Source: Bacillota bacterium
Lineage (GTDB): Bacteria > Bacillota > Clostridia > Acetivibrionales > DSM-1351
DNA length: 64,000 nt
NCBI GenBank assembly: GCA_023400235.1
Contig: JAEXFI010000045.1
Location: 186,001 to 250,000, forward strand
Direction: 5' to 3'
Every line of letters begins with the position of its first letter. The first letter of the stretch is position 1. Both the position numbers and the translations under genes were made by a program. Shown here piece after piece: positions 27,958 to 36,361 of the stretch. A model generated the notes under the pieces. It was not told where the DNA came from, searched no databases, and saw only the letters and a program-made list of their open reading frames with translations.

Positions 27958-29478
27958 TTAGTCCTGGTATATAAGTTCGGGATTTCTAGCTATTATGTAC
28001 GGGTCAGTCTGCTCCAGCCACCATTTTGTATAAGGCAGCTTAACATGCTTGGAAAGATCCTCGTGGAATTTTTTACGCTGTAGAATTCCCAATATAGCAT
28101 TGCCCAGATTGACCATTCCGTCATAACCTACTGCAATATGTTCATCACCCAGTGGAGCAGCGGGTATTCCCAGACGTGAGGCAAGGGGGGCAAGACCATT
28201 ATGGCGGATAAGTATAAAGTCCGGTTCAACCTTTTTCAGAAGGGCATAAAACTGATGCTGCTGCCTGTTGCTGACGCTGAAGTTTTCCACGTCTCCATAA
28301 TTATCCACAAGATAGGATAAGGTATCCTGTGCGGGGTCTTCACTGTCGTATACGGGATCATGGTGGAATACCAAGGAGCCGTTTACCTCTATGCCCAGTT
28401 CTCTCATCACTGAGATAAGACCGTGGGAATAGGCTGAGCCCGTGGCGACATAGCCTTTTTTACCCTTTAGCTTGGTTTTTAGTTCTTCTATAAGGGGCTT
28501 GACTCTTGTATGCTCTCTTTTAATGTAACTTTCAGCCAGCTCTTCCCGGTTTGTAAGTTTTGCCAGGCCCCGCAGCCATGCATCGGTGCCAGCAAAGCCG
28601 TAGGGCTGAGGTGCCTTCAATTCCGGCACCCCGAAGTTCTGCTCCAGGCCCTGGGCAAGATACGAGGATAGCGTATTGCAGAAACCAACCGTGGCTACAG
28701 CCTCCGACATTTGTGCCAGGTCCTCCACTGTTGCCATGTCAATAACATAATTAACCCGCAGATTCAGTTCCTTAAGCATTGGAGTAAAAACATCCGAGCC
28801 CCATAGATTGACCACGTTGACCAGATCCTCCTGTTTTTTGGGCTGCTTTCTGACTATTTCCCTCAATATTCCATGCTGGGTGGAATCAAAGCCTGTACTC
28901 CAATGTTTTGAGCGGAAGCCCTCACAATGAAGAGGCACCACTGGAATTCCAAGCTTTTGGGTGTACTGAGCGGAGATGCTGTCTATATCGTCACCGATTA
29001 TTCCAGTTGCACAGGAGGTTCCTATAAATACAGCCTTGGGCTCATATCTGTCCCAAACATCCTCCAGAGTTTGTCTCAGCTTGTCTATGCCGCCAAAAAC
29101 CATATCTTTTTCCAGAAGGTTGGTAGATACTATTTTCAGATTTTCTACAGGCAGGTTCCTTATGGCCAGTCCGTTTCTGTAAATAGAGTTGTATATGGTC
29201 TGACTGACCGCGCAGCCTATGGGTGAATGCTGTATAAGTACTGCATCCCTAACATTCCCTGCCTGACATTCAACCATTTGCTCGCTGCATACCGAACCCT
29301 GTGTAAAGGGGCCTCTTACTTCGCAAAGCTCGCAGGTTTTTCCGCTTCTCCGGGTACAATTTCTGGCATAGCCGGATGCATTCGCCAGAGTTTCTGCATT
29401 ACCGTCCCAACCAATTATTGTCCCCAGTCTCTGTTCACGGCTTTCAACCGCCGTTGCCGCTAAATTGATTTTTTTCAT
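27958..29478 (-). CDS. Nitrogenase-like component 1 alpha subunit (NifD homologue)
   Basis: This 506-residue protein has the component 1 signatures. Cys64 (SVCSEQM), Cys89 (HSPIGC) and Cys156 (TSCATGIIGDDI) align with the P-cluster ligands of NifD. Cys267 (GFCNTL) and His447 (GDEHIAVGYDG) align with the two residues holding the FeMo-cofactor, so an active-site cofactor is likely. It has extra N-terminal cysteines (41, 49, 52) and an altered HCEGFRSKHWSTGF segment, unlike canonical NifD. It begins with GGAGG 6-7 nt before the ATG. The reaction is unknown; a reductase partner must be encoded elsewhere. Confidence 0.85.
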   Translation of the reverse strand: MKKINLAATAVESREQRLGTIIGWDGNAETLANASGYARNCTRRSGKTCELCEVRGPFTQGSVCSEQMVECQAGNVRDAVLIQHSPIGCAVSQTIYNSIYRNGLAIRNLPVENLKIVSTNLLEKDMVFGGIDKLRQTLEDVWDRYEPKAVFIGTSCATGIIGDDIDSISAQYTQKLGIPVVPLHCEGFRSKHWSTGFDSTQHGILREIVRKQPKKQEDLVNVVNLWGSDVFTPMLKELNLRVNYVIDMATVEDLAQMSEAVATVGFCNTLSSYLAQGLEQNFGVPELKAPQPYGFAGTDAWLRGLAKLTNREELAESYIKREHTRVKPLIEELKTKLKGKKGYVATGSAYSHGLISVMRELGIEVNGSLVFHHDPVYDSEDPAQDTLSYLVDNYGDVENFSVSNRQQHQFYALLKKVEPDFILIRHNGLAPLASRLGIPAAPLGDEHIAVGYDGMVNLGNAILGILQRKKFHEDLSKHVKLPYTKWWLEQTDPYIIARNPELIYQD

Positions 29479-29547
29479 AAAATCCTCCGGTTATTTAATA
29501 TTTCAGTTCTGTAATTCAAAATTTAAGTTTTAAATAAAAAAGACTGT

Positions 29548-29577
29548 CAATAAGTATTTGCATACTTAAAACAGTCT
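29548..29577 (-). terminator. Terminator/attenuator in the leader of the nitrogenase-like genes
   Basis: Read leftwards, agactgt pairs with acagtct and an inner aagtat/atactt stem, followed by TTTTTT. It lies about 70 nt before the alpha-subunit start and about 180 nt after the preceding gene. Because a promoter is visible between (29726-29703), it may act as an attenuator. Confidence 0.6.
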
Positions 29578-29702
29578 CTGATTTCTTCAGTCAACCTTTA
29601 TAATTAGTATTCTCAGTAAAAAATTACTATTTTATTATAAAAATCCAGACAAATATATAATTTAAAAGTCAAATATACCATGCATATATATTTAATATGT
29701 TT

Positions 29703-29731
29703 ATATTATCACATACCTAATTCTTTGTAAA
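29703..29731 (-). promoter_or_regulatory. Candidate promoter for the nitrogenase-like genes
   Basis: TTTACA (29731-29726) and TAATAT (29708-29703) are 17 bases apart on the minus strand, placing transcription start near 29697 and leaving a leader of about 215 nt that includes the hairpin at 29548-29577. A second possible promoter beginning TTGACA overlaps that hairpin. Confidence 0.45.
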
Positions 29732-29755
29732 TCCAAAATTTGGTTAAAAGATAAA

Positions 29756-30265
29756 TCAATCTTCGGCAAAATAATCAAAATCAAAGTGGCTTACCTTATT
29801 TTTTTCCATATGCTCACCTTCCTCATCCTCCTTCTTATGGAGCTCAGTTTCAAGCTCAGGTTCAGATTCAAGCTCAGGTTCAGATTCAAGCTCTGGTTCA
29901 GGTTCAGGCTCCGGCTCAATCTTCTCCAACTTTGAGGAAGGCTTGAATTCCTTATATTCATCTTTTTCTTTATGTTTATTAAACCCGCTAATTACGTTAT
30001 ATTCTTCAAACTCATTGAATTCATCGGAGCCCAGCAATTCATCCAGTACACCGTTTTCTTTTAACAGCAGAAAAAGTATTGCCCCTTCCCAAAAGGTCAG
30101 CTTTTTTCCCTTACACTTCTTTTTGTGTTTTCTCAAATCTCCGTCATACTCATTATTCTCATATGCCTCTCCGATGACCTGCTGCTTGAGCACACTTTTA
30201 GAAGAAGCCTCCTGTTTATTGACCGATGACTTTTTATGCTTTCTTTTTTTGCCATGTCTAGCCAT
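29756..30265 (-). CDS. Small charged protein with acidic Glu-Pro repeats
   Basis: This 169-residue hypothetical protein starts 9 nt after GGGAG. It has a Lys/Arg/His-rich N-terminus (MARHGKKRKHKK), a short hydrophobic segment (LTFWEGAILFLLLKENGVL, about 56-75) and a tandem acidic tract made of EPEPELESEPELES units (about 115-140). The low-complexity repeat could vary in number between strains. No family is recognised; a surface, spore-coat or scaffold role would be guesswork. Confidence 0.6.
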   Translation of the reverse strand: MARHGKKRKHKKSSVNKQEASSKSVLKQQVIGEAYENNEYDGDLRKHKKKCKGKKLTFWEGAILFLLLKENGVLDELLGSDEFNEFEEYNVISGFNKHKEKDEYKEFKPSSKLEKIEPEPEPEPELESEPELESEPELETELHKKEDEEGEHMEKNKVSHFDFDYFAED

Positions 30266-30424
30266 AAAATTCGCTCCCTAAAAAAACTGTCATGATATAT
30301 AATATGTAAAGATATATTAAGTTGACATAACACAGAGTATATTACTTGAAATAATATAAATTTATATAATAAAAAAGCAAGCAGCTAAGGGGCCAAAATA
30401 ATAATGAAAAAGTAAAAGTTAAAA

Positions 30425-30466
30425 GTAAAAAACAAGGCCGGCTGAAAAGGCAAAGCCGACCTTGTT
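30425..30466 (-). terminator. Terminator of the GH43 gene
   Basis: aacaaggccggct (30431-30443) and agccgaccttgtt (30454-30466) form a 13-bp stem with one wobble, followed leftwards by TTTTT. Confidence 0.85.
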
Positions 30467-30482
30467 TATCTATAATTACTGC

Positions 30483-32081
30483 CTAGACTTTCTTTGGAAA
30501 GCTTGTTATGGTACCCAAAAGATACTGCTTAAGCAGGGACAAATCCAATGCATTGATACTTCCGTCTCCATCCAGATCAGCAGCATATAAGTCATCTTCC
30601 ACCGGGAAATCGGAAACGGTGCCCAGAAGGTATTGCTTCAGCAAGGCGTAATCCAGCGCGTCAATAACGGTGTCGCCGTTAACATCGCCAACTTTTGCAG
30701 TTGTTGCAGCATTAAACTTCCAATAGTTTATATTAAACAGAGTTCCGGAACCTCCGGTAAACTTAAGGTACAAATCGTGGACGCCTGTAGCACCGCTTAC
30801 GCTGCAGGATTTTGTAGTCCAGCTCTGCCAGCCTCCTGTACCCGGAACAGCACAGGTGCCTATGAGCTTTCCGGTCTGACTGTCAAGCCGCAGCTCGATA
30901 TTACCTCCACTGGTATTAGATGCAACTCTGGCATCAAAGGATGCTGCACCGGAACCAAAATCTACATTTTTAACTCTGATCCAATCTCCATTTTCTATGT
31001 ATCCAACATTAAGACCGCCTTCACTGCAATTTTCCGTCTCAATATAGTGCTCTTCATTAATTGTCTCAGCCTCGACCCTGGAGTAAGGATCAAGATTTTT
31101 TATTTTGGCAGGTCCTGCTGTAGTGATGGTTACCTTTTGCATTGTATCGTCAGCATTGTAATAAAGACGGTCAACACAGACACTTCTTTGATAGGTGGGC
31201 TCCACGCCTCTGTCTATAGCTACTTTTCTGTTATGATAAGCTATATACCAATTCCCCTTATAAGTAAAGATGGAATGATGGTTGTTATTGCCGCTGTTAT
31301 TAGGGGGATTTGGGAGCACAGTACCCTTAGCCGTAAAGCCTGTCATTGGATTACTGCTCATCATGTAATCTATGGTGGCAGCACCGGCGGAAAAGTCCGA
31401 GGAGTATGAAAAATAATATTTTCCATTATATTTATGCATCCAGGAGGCCTCGAAAAATCTTGGCGCATCAATGGTGACTGCACTTCCAACAGTACTGATC
31501 ATATCGCTGCCCAGCTTTATTACTCTTGCATTTCCTGGTCCTCCCCCACCAAAATAGCAATAGGCCTGTCCGTCGTCATCTACAAAAACAGACGGGTCAA
31601 AGACATAGGTCACGTTAGAGTTTGGTGTGGATTTGGTGATTAAAGCGCTTCCCTTGGCATCCACGAAAGGCCCTGTAGGGCTGCTGCTTTTGGCTACACC
31701 AATGCTACTGCCGCCATTTCCAAAATACATGTAAAAAGTATTGTTGCGATATACCACTTGGGGAGCATAGGCTCTTCCCGCCCAGGAAGCATTGGTGGGA
31801 ACCTTGAACACCTCTCCGTGGTCAGTCCAGTTAACCATATCATCCGTTGAAATACATGTGAAATCCACCATGTCATAGCCGCCTTGATTGTCAAGATCAT
31901 GGGAAGTATATAAATATAGTCTCCCATTGTATTCAAGACCTGAGGGATCTGCGGTAAACCTCTGTGTAAATACCGGGTTCTCGGCATTGCAAACCAAACT
32001 GATGCTTAAGCTGAAAATCAGCAAAACAAAGAAGGCCGACACCTTTTTAAATGGAAATACTCTCTTTCTGATACTAACCAT
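30483..32081 (-). CDS. Cellulosomal GH43 enzyme with CBM6 and dockerin
   Basis: It is a secreted arabinofuranosidase/xylosidase-type hydrolase acting on arabinoxylan side chains or xylan. GGAGGT lies 6 nt before the ATG. The 532-residue product has a signal peptide (1-33), a five-bladed GH43 propeller (about 35-310) with catalytic base Asp45 (TADPSG), pKa-modulating Asp162 (FDPSV) and acid Glu211 (FEASWM), a CBM6 (about 335-460; SRVEAETINEE and IENGDWI), and a type I dockerin (about 468-532; GDVNGDTVIDALDYALLKQY and ADLDGDGSINALDLSLLKQY). Exact substrate specificity within GH43 cannot be told from sequence alone. Confidence 0.94.
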   Translation of the reverse strand: MVSIRKRVFPFKKVSAFFVLLIFSLSISLVCNAENPVFTQRFTADPSGLEYNGRLYLYTSHDLDNQGGYDMVDFTCISTDDMVNWTDHGEVFKVPTNASWAGRAYAPQVVYRNNTFYMYFGNGGSSIGVAKSSSPTGPFVDAKGSALITKSTPNSNVTYVFDPSVFVDDDGQAYCYFGGGGPGNARVIKLGSDMISTVGSAVTIDAPRFFEASWMHKYNGKYYFSYSSDFSAGAATIDYMMSSNPMTGFTAKGTVLPNPPNNSGNNNHHSIFTYKGNWYIAYHNRKVAIDRGVEPTYQRSVCVDRLYYNADDTMQKVTITTAGPAKIKNLDPYSRVEAETINEEHYIETENCSEGGLNVGYIENGDWIRVKNVDFGSGAASFDARVASNTSGGNIELRLDSQTGKLIGTCAVPGTGGWQSWTTKSCSVSGATGVHDLYLKFTGGSGTLFNINYWKFNAATTAKVGDVNGDTVIDALDYALLKQYLLGTVSDFPVEDDLYAADLDGDGSINALDLSLLKQYLLGTITSFPKKV

Positions 32082-32527
32082 TCTATTACCTCCCTGACAA
32101 ATTTAATATGAAGGATTTGTAAATTTTTCAATACCATTATAAAATTTGGGGAAAATTATCACAATGTATTTTTTTTTGACATAGGTACTAAAAAATTTTT
32201 AATAAAAGGTAAAGCATCAGCTTATTAAATTATTAATAATATTCGGTACAAATTTTTTAGTATTTATACCGAATATATATGAACAATACTTACCATCCAT
32301 TTTACTTGAACTTTTTATAGAAAAACCAGCCGGAATAAAGGCCTGGTATTGCAACTCAAAGCAGTATGCATACAGACACCACTGTTTCCGCTTTGATAAA
32401 AAGAGACAGGACAAACTGGATAACAGCCAGTGAGTGTTATCATATTTTTGTTTAGCACTATATAGAATTTTAACATAGGTTTATGTATAATATGATATTA
32501 TACGACATTTTTCCCGGAGGACTCTCA
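32082..32527. other. AT-rich divergent intergenic region with unexplained dyads
   Basis: It lies between the GH43 gene and the diguanylate cyclase gene and must hold both promoters. Around 32356-32398, tcaaagc and gctttga bracket a 27-nt interior, and ccagcc/ggcctgg lies near 32328-32345. These could form RNA structures on either strand, but they match no riboswitch consensus I know. TATAAT-like boxes occur near 32488. Confidence 0.35.
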
Positions 32528-34159
32528 ATGCGAAGATCTATCAGCATCCGAACCTTTTTTTCTCTTTGGTTTGGATTTCTTATTATCGTACTGTCAGGAA
32601 TATTGATAATTATTATCGGTAATAAATCAGTTGAAGAAGTAAAATACAAAATAGGAGATTCCCTGGAGGAAACGGCTTACCAGATGGCTGATAAAATGGA
32701 TGCATTCATGTGGTCCCGTTCAGGTGAAATATACACCTTGTCAGAGCTTTCTGTCCTTAAGGATTCTCGTGGTATGGATGAAATACAGACGTTGCTGGAC
32801 AGCTTGAAGGAAAATTTTCCGGCATTTGCCTGGATTGGTATGACGAACGAAAAAGGTACGGTTTTGGCTTCAACCCAGGGAATATTAAAGGGTGTTGACA
32901 TTTCAAGCCGCCCTGTCTTTATGGAGGGTTCAAAGGGTAAATTCATAGGAGATGTTCACGATGCGGTAATGCTTGCCAAACTGCTCCCCAACCCTACAGG
33001 AGAGGCCATGAAGTTTGTGGATATAAGCGTTCCGGTTTACGATCACGGCGGCAGCTTTAAAGGCGTGCTTGCCGCTCACTTGAGCTGGGAATGGGCGGAA
33101 GAAATGAAAAAATCAATACTTGAGCCCCTTGACAAGCGTAAAAGCATTGAAATGTATGTGGTGAGCTCAAAAGACAATGTAGTCATACTTGGCAATAAAG
33201 ATTCAATAGGAAAGCAGCTGGGACTTCCCTCTTTGAAATTCACAGGACAGAAAGAAAGCAACTGGTTCGTTGAAACCTGGGAGGACGGAGATACCTATCT
33301 GACAGGCTATGCTCTGGAAAAAGGCTATATGAATTACGAAGGCCTGGGCTGGAAAATAGTGGTCAGACAGCCCTTGAGTCATGCTTATATTGCTGTGAGA
33401 CAGCTGCAGTTGTTCATACTTATGACAGGCATGGGAGGTGCCTTTCTATTCAGCTTGCTCAGCTGGTTTATTGCAGGTAAGATAACTTCTCCCATTCAAA
33501 AGATATCCTCTGCTGCTGAAGCCTTAAGAACTGGAAAATCAACTCCTATCCCTCAATTTGCCGGAATCAAGGAAATCGAAATGCTATCTGTCTCATTGAG
33601 AGAACTGGTTAACAGCCAGCTTATCAGTGAGAAGGCTCTGGGTAAACTGGAATTTGTTGCTCACAATGACCATCTTACCGGCATACCCAACCGTACAGGC
33701 CTGGAAAAATATATGGAGTCTGTGGGCAATCAGGCTTTGGATGGCAGAAGGCTCGTTATTCTCTGTCTGGACCTTGACGGCTTTAAAAATGTCAATGATA
33801 CCTACGGACATCATACTGGTGATATTCTTCTCAAGGAAGTCTCAGGGAGATTGCAGGAGTTCGCAGCTAAGTTTGGCATAGCAGCAAGGCTGGGCGGGGA
33901 CGAATTTGTAGTTATCCTCAATTATCCCATACAGACAGCCTCAGAAGAAGGTCTTGCCACCGCTGACAGTATTATCAAGGCATTGAACGCTCCCTTCAAT
34001 TTGGAGGGTAATACTGTCCATATAGGCTGCAGTATAGGAGCCTCCCTGTGGGACGGAGCATCCCCGCTTGCAGAAGCTTTGAAAAATGCCGATGAAGCCT
34101 TGTACACCTCAAAGAAATCCGGTAAAAACCGTTCTACGTTATATATTAAGAATTCTTAG
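32528..34159 (+). CDS. Membrane diguanylate cyclase (dCache-HAMP-GGDEF)
   Basis: It should synthesise cyclic di-GMP in response to an extracellular signal. The ATG at 32528 follows GGAGG at 7 nt; one at 32483 does not. The 543-residue product has a transmembrane helix (about 10-32), an extracytoplasmic Cache-type sensor (about 40-300), a second helix (about 305-330), HAMP (about 330-380) and a GGDEF domain (about 385-543) with an intact GGDEF motif in AARLGGDEFVV. No RxxD inhibitory site precedes it, so product inhibition may be weak. The ligand is unknown; the cellulolytic setting makes a nutrient or surface cue plausible. Confidence 0.92.
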   Translation: MRRSISIRTFFSLWFGFLIIVLSGILIIIIGNKSVEEVKYKIGDSLEETAYQMADKMDAFMWSRSGEIYTLSELSVLKDSRGMDEIQTLLDSLKENFPAFAWIGMTNEKGTVLASTQGILKGVDISSRPVFMEGSKGKFIGDVHDAVMLAKLLPNPTGEAMKFVDISVPVYDHGGSFKGVLAAHLSWEWAEEMKKSILEPLDKRKSIEMYVVSSKDNVVILGNKDSIGKQLGLPSLKFTGQKESNWFVETWEDGDTYLTGYALEKGYMNYEGLGWKIVVRQPLSHAYIAVRQLQLFILMTGMGGAFLFSLLSWFIAGKITSPIQKISSAAEALRTGKSTPIPQFAGIKEIEMLSVSLRELVNSQLISEKALGKLEFVAHNDHLTGIPNRTGLEKYMESVGNQALDGRRLVILCLDLDGFKNVNDTYGHHTGDILLKEVSGRLQEFAAKFGIAARLGGDEFVVILNYPIQTASEEGLATADSIIKALNAPFNLEGNTVHIGCSIGASLWDGASPLAEALKNADEALYTSKKSGKNRSTLYIKNS

Positions 34160-34185
34160 GGCAACCCTTTAAAATATAAATGAAA

Positions 34186-34230
34186 ACAACCCGTCGGCAG
34201 AGATATTTCACACCTCCAACCACGGGTTGT
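34186..34230 (-). terminator. Terminator between convergent genes
   Basis: acaacccgt (34186-34194) pairs with acgggttgt (34222-34230). Read leftwards it is followed by TTTTCA, so it mainly serves the RCC1-like gene and may also stop the cyclase transcript. Confidence 0.55.
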
Positions 34231-34292
34231 CTGCATTAACTCAAAGTATATTAAGTACACAGCTGCCACTTGCCTTATAGAAAGCCTATGCT

Positions 34293-35255
34293 TTAATATT
34301 CAGGAAAGATAAACTTAAGCTTGTTATTTTTGTCCAGTGACCCCAGATAGCCGGTGGAAAACCCGTCATAGGCATCCTTTCCGCTGGCGGCAATTTTTGT
34401 TATACCGCTTAAGCCCTTTACTTTTGCAGGCTTTATCTTTTCAGCGCTGTACTTCCACTCCCATACATCACCCTTGCTGTCAAGTGCATAGCCTGTCATT
34501 CTTCCTGCCTCAATCTGCTTGATACCGGTGAAGCCTGTGATTTTTACCGGTTTCTTGGCAGAATCGGAATTAAAGCTCCACTGCCACACAGTATTGTCCT
34601 TTAGAAGTGCCAAGGCGCAATCGGCTCCGGCAGAGACCTGCACTGCATTCTTCAAGCCCTGTACCTGCTGTGGTTTTTTCTGGTCTACAAAATCGGCAAT
34701 CAACTGCTTGTCACACCACTGCCAAACAGTGCCGTCCTTTTTTATTGCAATGGCATCAAAATCTCTCACGGTGATGCTTGCAATATCTTTAAGACCTTTG
34801 ACTTCAAAGGCCTTAAGATTGTTGCCAACGCCCCATACCGTACCATCTGTTTTAAGAGCATAGATTCCTTCAGAGCCGACGCTTATAGAATTCACCTTGG
34901 ATAAGTTTTCAATCTTTTTCTTCAATTTGTACTTGTTTGGTATATCATAGTCCTGTTCGTAATAATTAACCTCTCCTGATTTGCTTAAGGCCCACAAGCC
35001 ATAATACATATCGGAGGCTGCCATTTTTACATTTGTCAGCTCCTTTATCTGCAGCAGCTCAGTTTTGTTGTACTGGCTCTTGTATACCTTTCCGTCAGAA
35101 GCGGTGAAATAAATATCGTTGCTGCCTCCTATTATACTGGTATAGCTGATTTTAGCAGCTGCGGCAAATATGTTGACCGACATGGACAATATCAGCAAGG
35201 CTACACTGGCGATCAGGGCACAACTCTTAATATGTTTCTGCATGCGTTTCTTCAT
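34293..35255 (-). CDS. Secreted RCC1-like repeat protein
   Basis: The ATG at 35255 follows GGAGG at 5 nt and starts a signal peptide (KSCALIASVALLILSMSVNIFAAA); an upstream ATG at 35315 would mask it. The 320-residue product consists of about six repeats of the RCC1 type (ALKTDGTVWGVGNN, AIKKDGTVWQW, ALLKDNTVWQW, ALDSKGDVWEW), which fold as a beta-propeller. No enzymatic motif is seen. It is likely an extracellular binding protein of unknown ligand, similar in spirit to the WG-repeat proteins. Confidence 0.8.
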   Translation of the reverse strand: MKKRMQKHIKSCALIASVALLILSMSVNIFAAAAKISYTSIIGGSNDIYFTASDGKVYKSQYNKTELLQIKELTNVKMAASDMYYGLWALSKSGEVNYYEQDYDIPNKYKLKKKIENLSKVNSISVGSEGIYALKTDGTVWGVGNNLKAFEVKGLKDIASITVRDFDAIAIKKDGTVWQWCDKQLIADFVDQKKPQQVQGLKNAVQVSAGADCALALLKDNTVWQWSFNSDSAKKPVKITGFTGIKQIEAGRMTGYALDSKGDVWEWKYSAEKIKPAKVKGLSGITKIAASGKDAYDGFSTGYLGSLDKNNKLKFIFPEY

Positions 35256-35343
35256 TTGATCCTCCAAAAATAATATTTGTAAGGATATTCTAAAGCAAAT
35301 TACCTTTTTTGACAATATTTTTATATAAAATGGTTAAATTACT

Positions 35344-36168
35344 TTAAACTTTTGTTCTTTTGTTAATTAAAACCGAGGTCAGAATGCTTGCTGCAAGGAT
35401 TGTAATTATGACCACCAATGAAAGCTCAACGGGTATTTTTACATGCACCATCAAAAGTAACAGCTTTATACCTGTAAAGGTAAGAATCAATGCTACACCA
35501 TATTTAACATATTTAAACTTTTCATGCAGATTACCCAGTACGAAATACATGCTTCTGAGCCCCAGAATTGCAAAAATGTTTGAGGTATATACAATGAACG
35601 GATCGGTGGTAATTGAAAATATGGCAGGAATGGAATCCACCGCAAAGATAATGTCTGTAAATTCTATAAGTATTAAAACAGCAAATAATGGTGTGGCATA
35701 TAGAATGTTCTTCTTTCTTATAAAGAACCTGTCACCTTCCATACTGTCGCTTACAGGTATGATTTTACCAAGCAATTTCAGAATTTTGCTGTCCTTCACA
35801 TTGTTGTTCTCCTGTCCGAACATCATTTTAATGCCGCTGATTATAAGAATTGCGCCAAAAATATAGAGCATCCAGTGAAATTTATTGACAATGGTGACTC
35901 CCAACAATACAAAAATCAGCCTTAATATAAGGGCACCTGCTATTCCGTAATTTAAGACCCTCCTTTGATACTGCGGCTTTATTCCAAAGCTGCTGAAAAC
36001 CATAATAAAAAGGAATAGATTATCCACACTCAGGCTTTTTTCAATAACAAAGCCCCCCAGAAACTCCAGAGCCTTCTCCTGGCCCATGAACAGGTATACT
36101 CCTGCATTAAAGAGCAGGGCCAGGCCTATCCAAAATGCTACCCAAAGAAGTGCTTTTTTTGTTGACAT
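35344..36168 (-). CDS. TerC-family membrane protein (probable Mn2+ exporter)
   Basis: This 274-residue integral membrane protein has about seven to eight helices and the TerC signature FVIEKSLSVDNLFLFIMVF near residue 42 and LIEFTDIIFAVDSIPAIFSI near residue 168, whose acidic residues are proposed metal ligands. TerC-family members behind yybP-ykoY riboswitches export manganese, and a riboswitch of that type lies directly upstream. The gene starts with GGAGGT before the ATG. Confidence 0.9.
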   Translation of the reverse strand: MSTKKALLWVAFWIGLALLFNAGVYLFMGQEKALEFLGGFVIEKSLSVDNLFLFIMVFSSFGIKPQYQRRVLNYGIAGALILRLIFVLLGVTIVNKFHWMLYIFGAILIISGIKMMFGQENNNVKDSKILKLLGKIIPVSDSMEGDRFFIRKKNILYATPLFAVLILIEFTDIIFAVDSIPAIFSITTDPFIVYTSNIFAILGLRSMYFVLGNLHEKFKYVKYGVALILTFTGIKLLLLMVHVKIPVELSLVVIITILAASILTSVLINKRTKV

Positions 36169-36229
36169 AAATGTACCTCCAGTAATATATGTGTTTTATT
36201 TTATAAAGACCCGTAAAAAGCCAATAAAT

Positions 36230-36356
36230 CAAAAAGACTCTGAGACAAAACCTGTGGTTTTGTCTCAGAGTCTCACGAATTAAGGATAACCGGGCCTAAA
36301 TGCCGTAATGACGGATAATCCTCTGCTGCTGCAGACCGTTACTCCCCCTGCTGAAT
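36230..36356 (-). ncRNA. yybP-ykoY-type (Mn2+) riboswitch with terminator
   Basis: On the minus strand the leader begins AGCAGGGGGAGUAACGG (36354-36338), containing the GGGGAGUA of the yybP-ykoY class, continues with a CCGUCAUUACGGC hairpin (about 36312-36300) and closes with GUGAGAC, also typical. It runs into an 18-bp perfect terminator stem (36273-36256 with 36252-36235) and TTTTT. In this class Mn2+ binding prevents termination, turning on export genes. It lies immediately after the dedA stop codon, so the promoter must be inside or before dedA. Confidence 0.75.
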
Positions 36357-36361
36357 CTAGC

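Noticed and set aside
30633..31409. 258-codon open frame antisense to the GH43 gene
   Set aside because: It lies wholly inside a well-supported GH43-CBM6-dockerin gene on the other strand, has no ribosome-binding site of note, and its translation shows no domain.
32280..32470. Possible c-di-GMP riboswitch upstream of the diguanylate cyclase
   Set aside because: The stems tcaaagc/gctttga and ccagcc/ggctgg do not fit the GEMM-I or c-di-GMP-II consensus on either strand.
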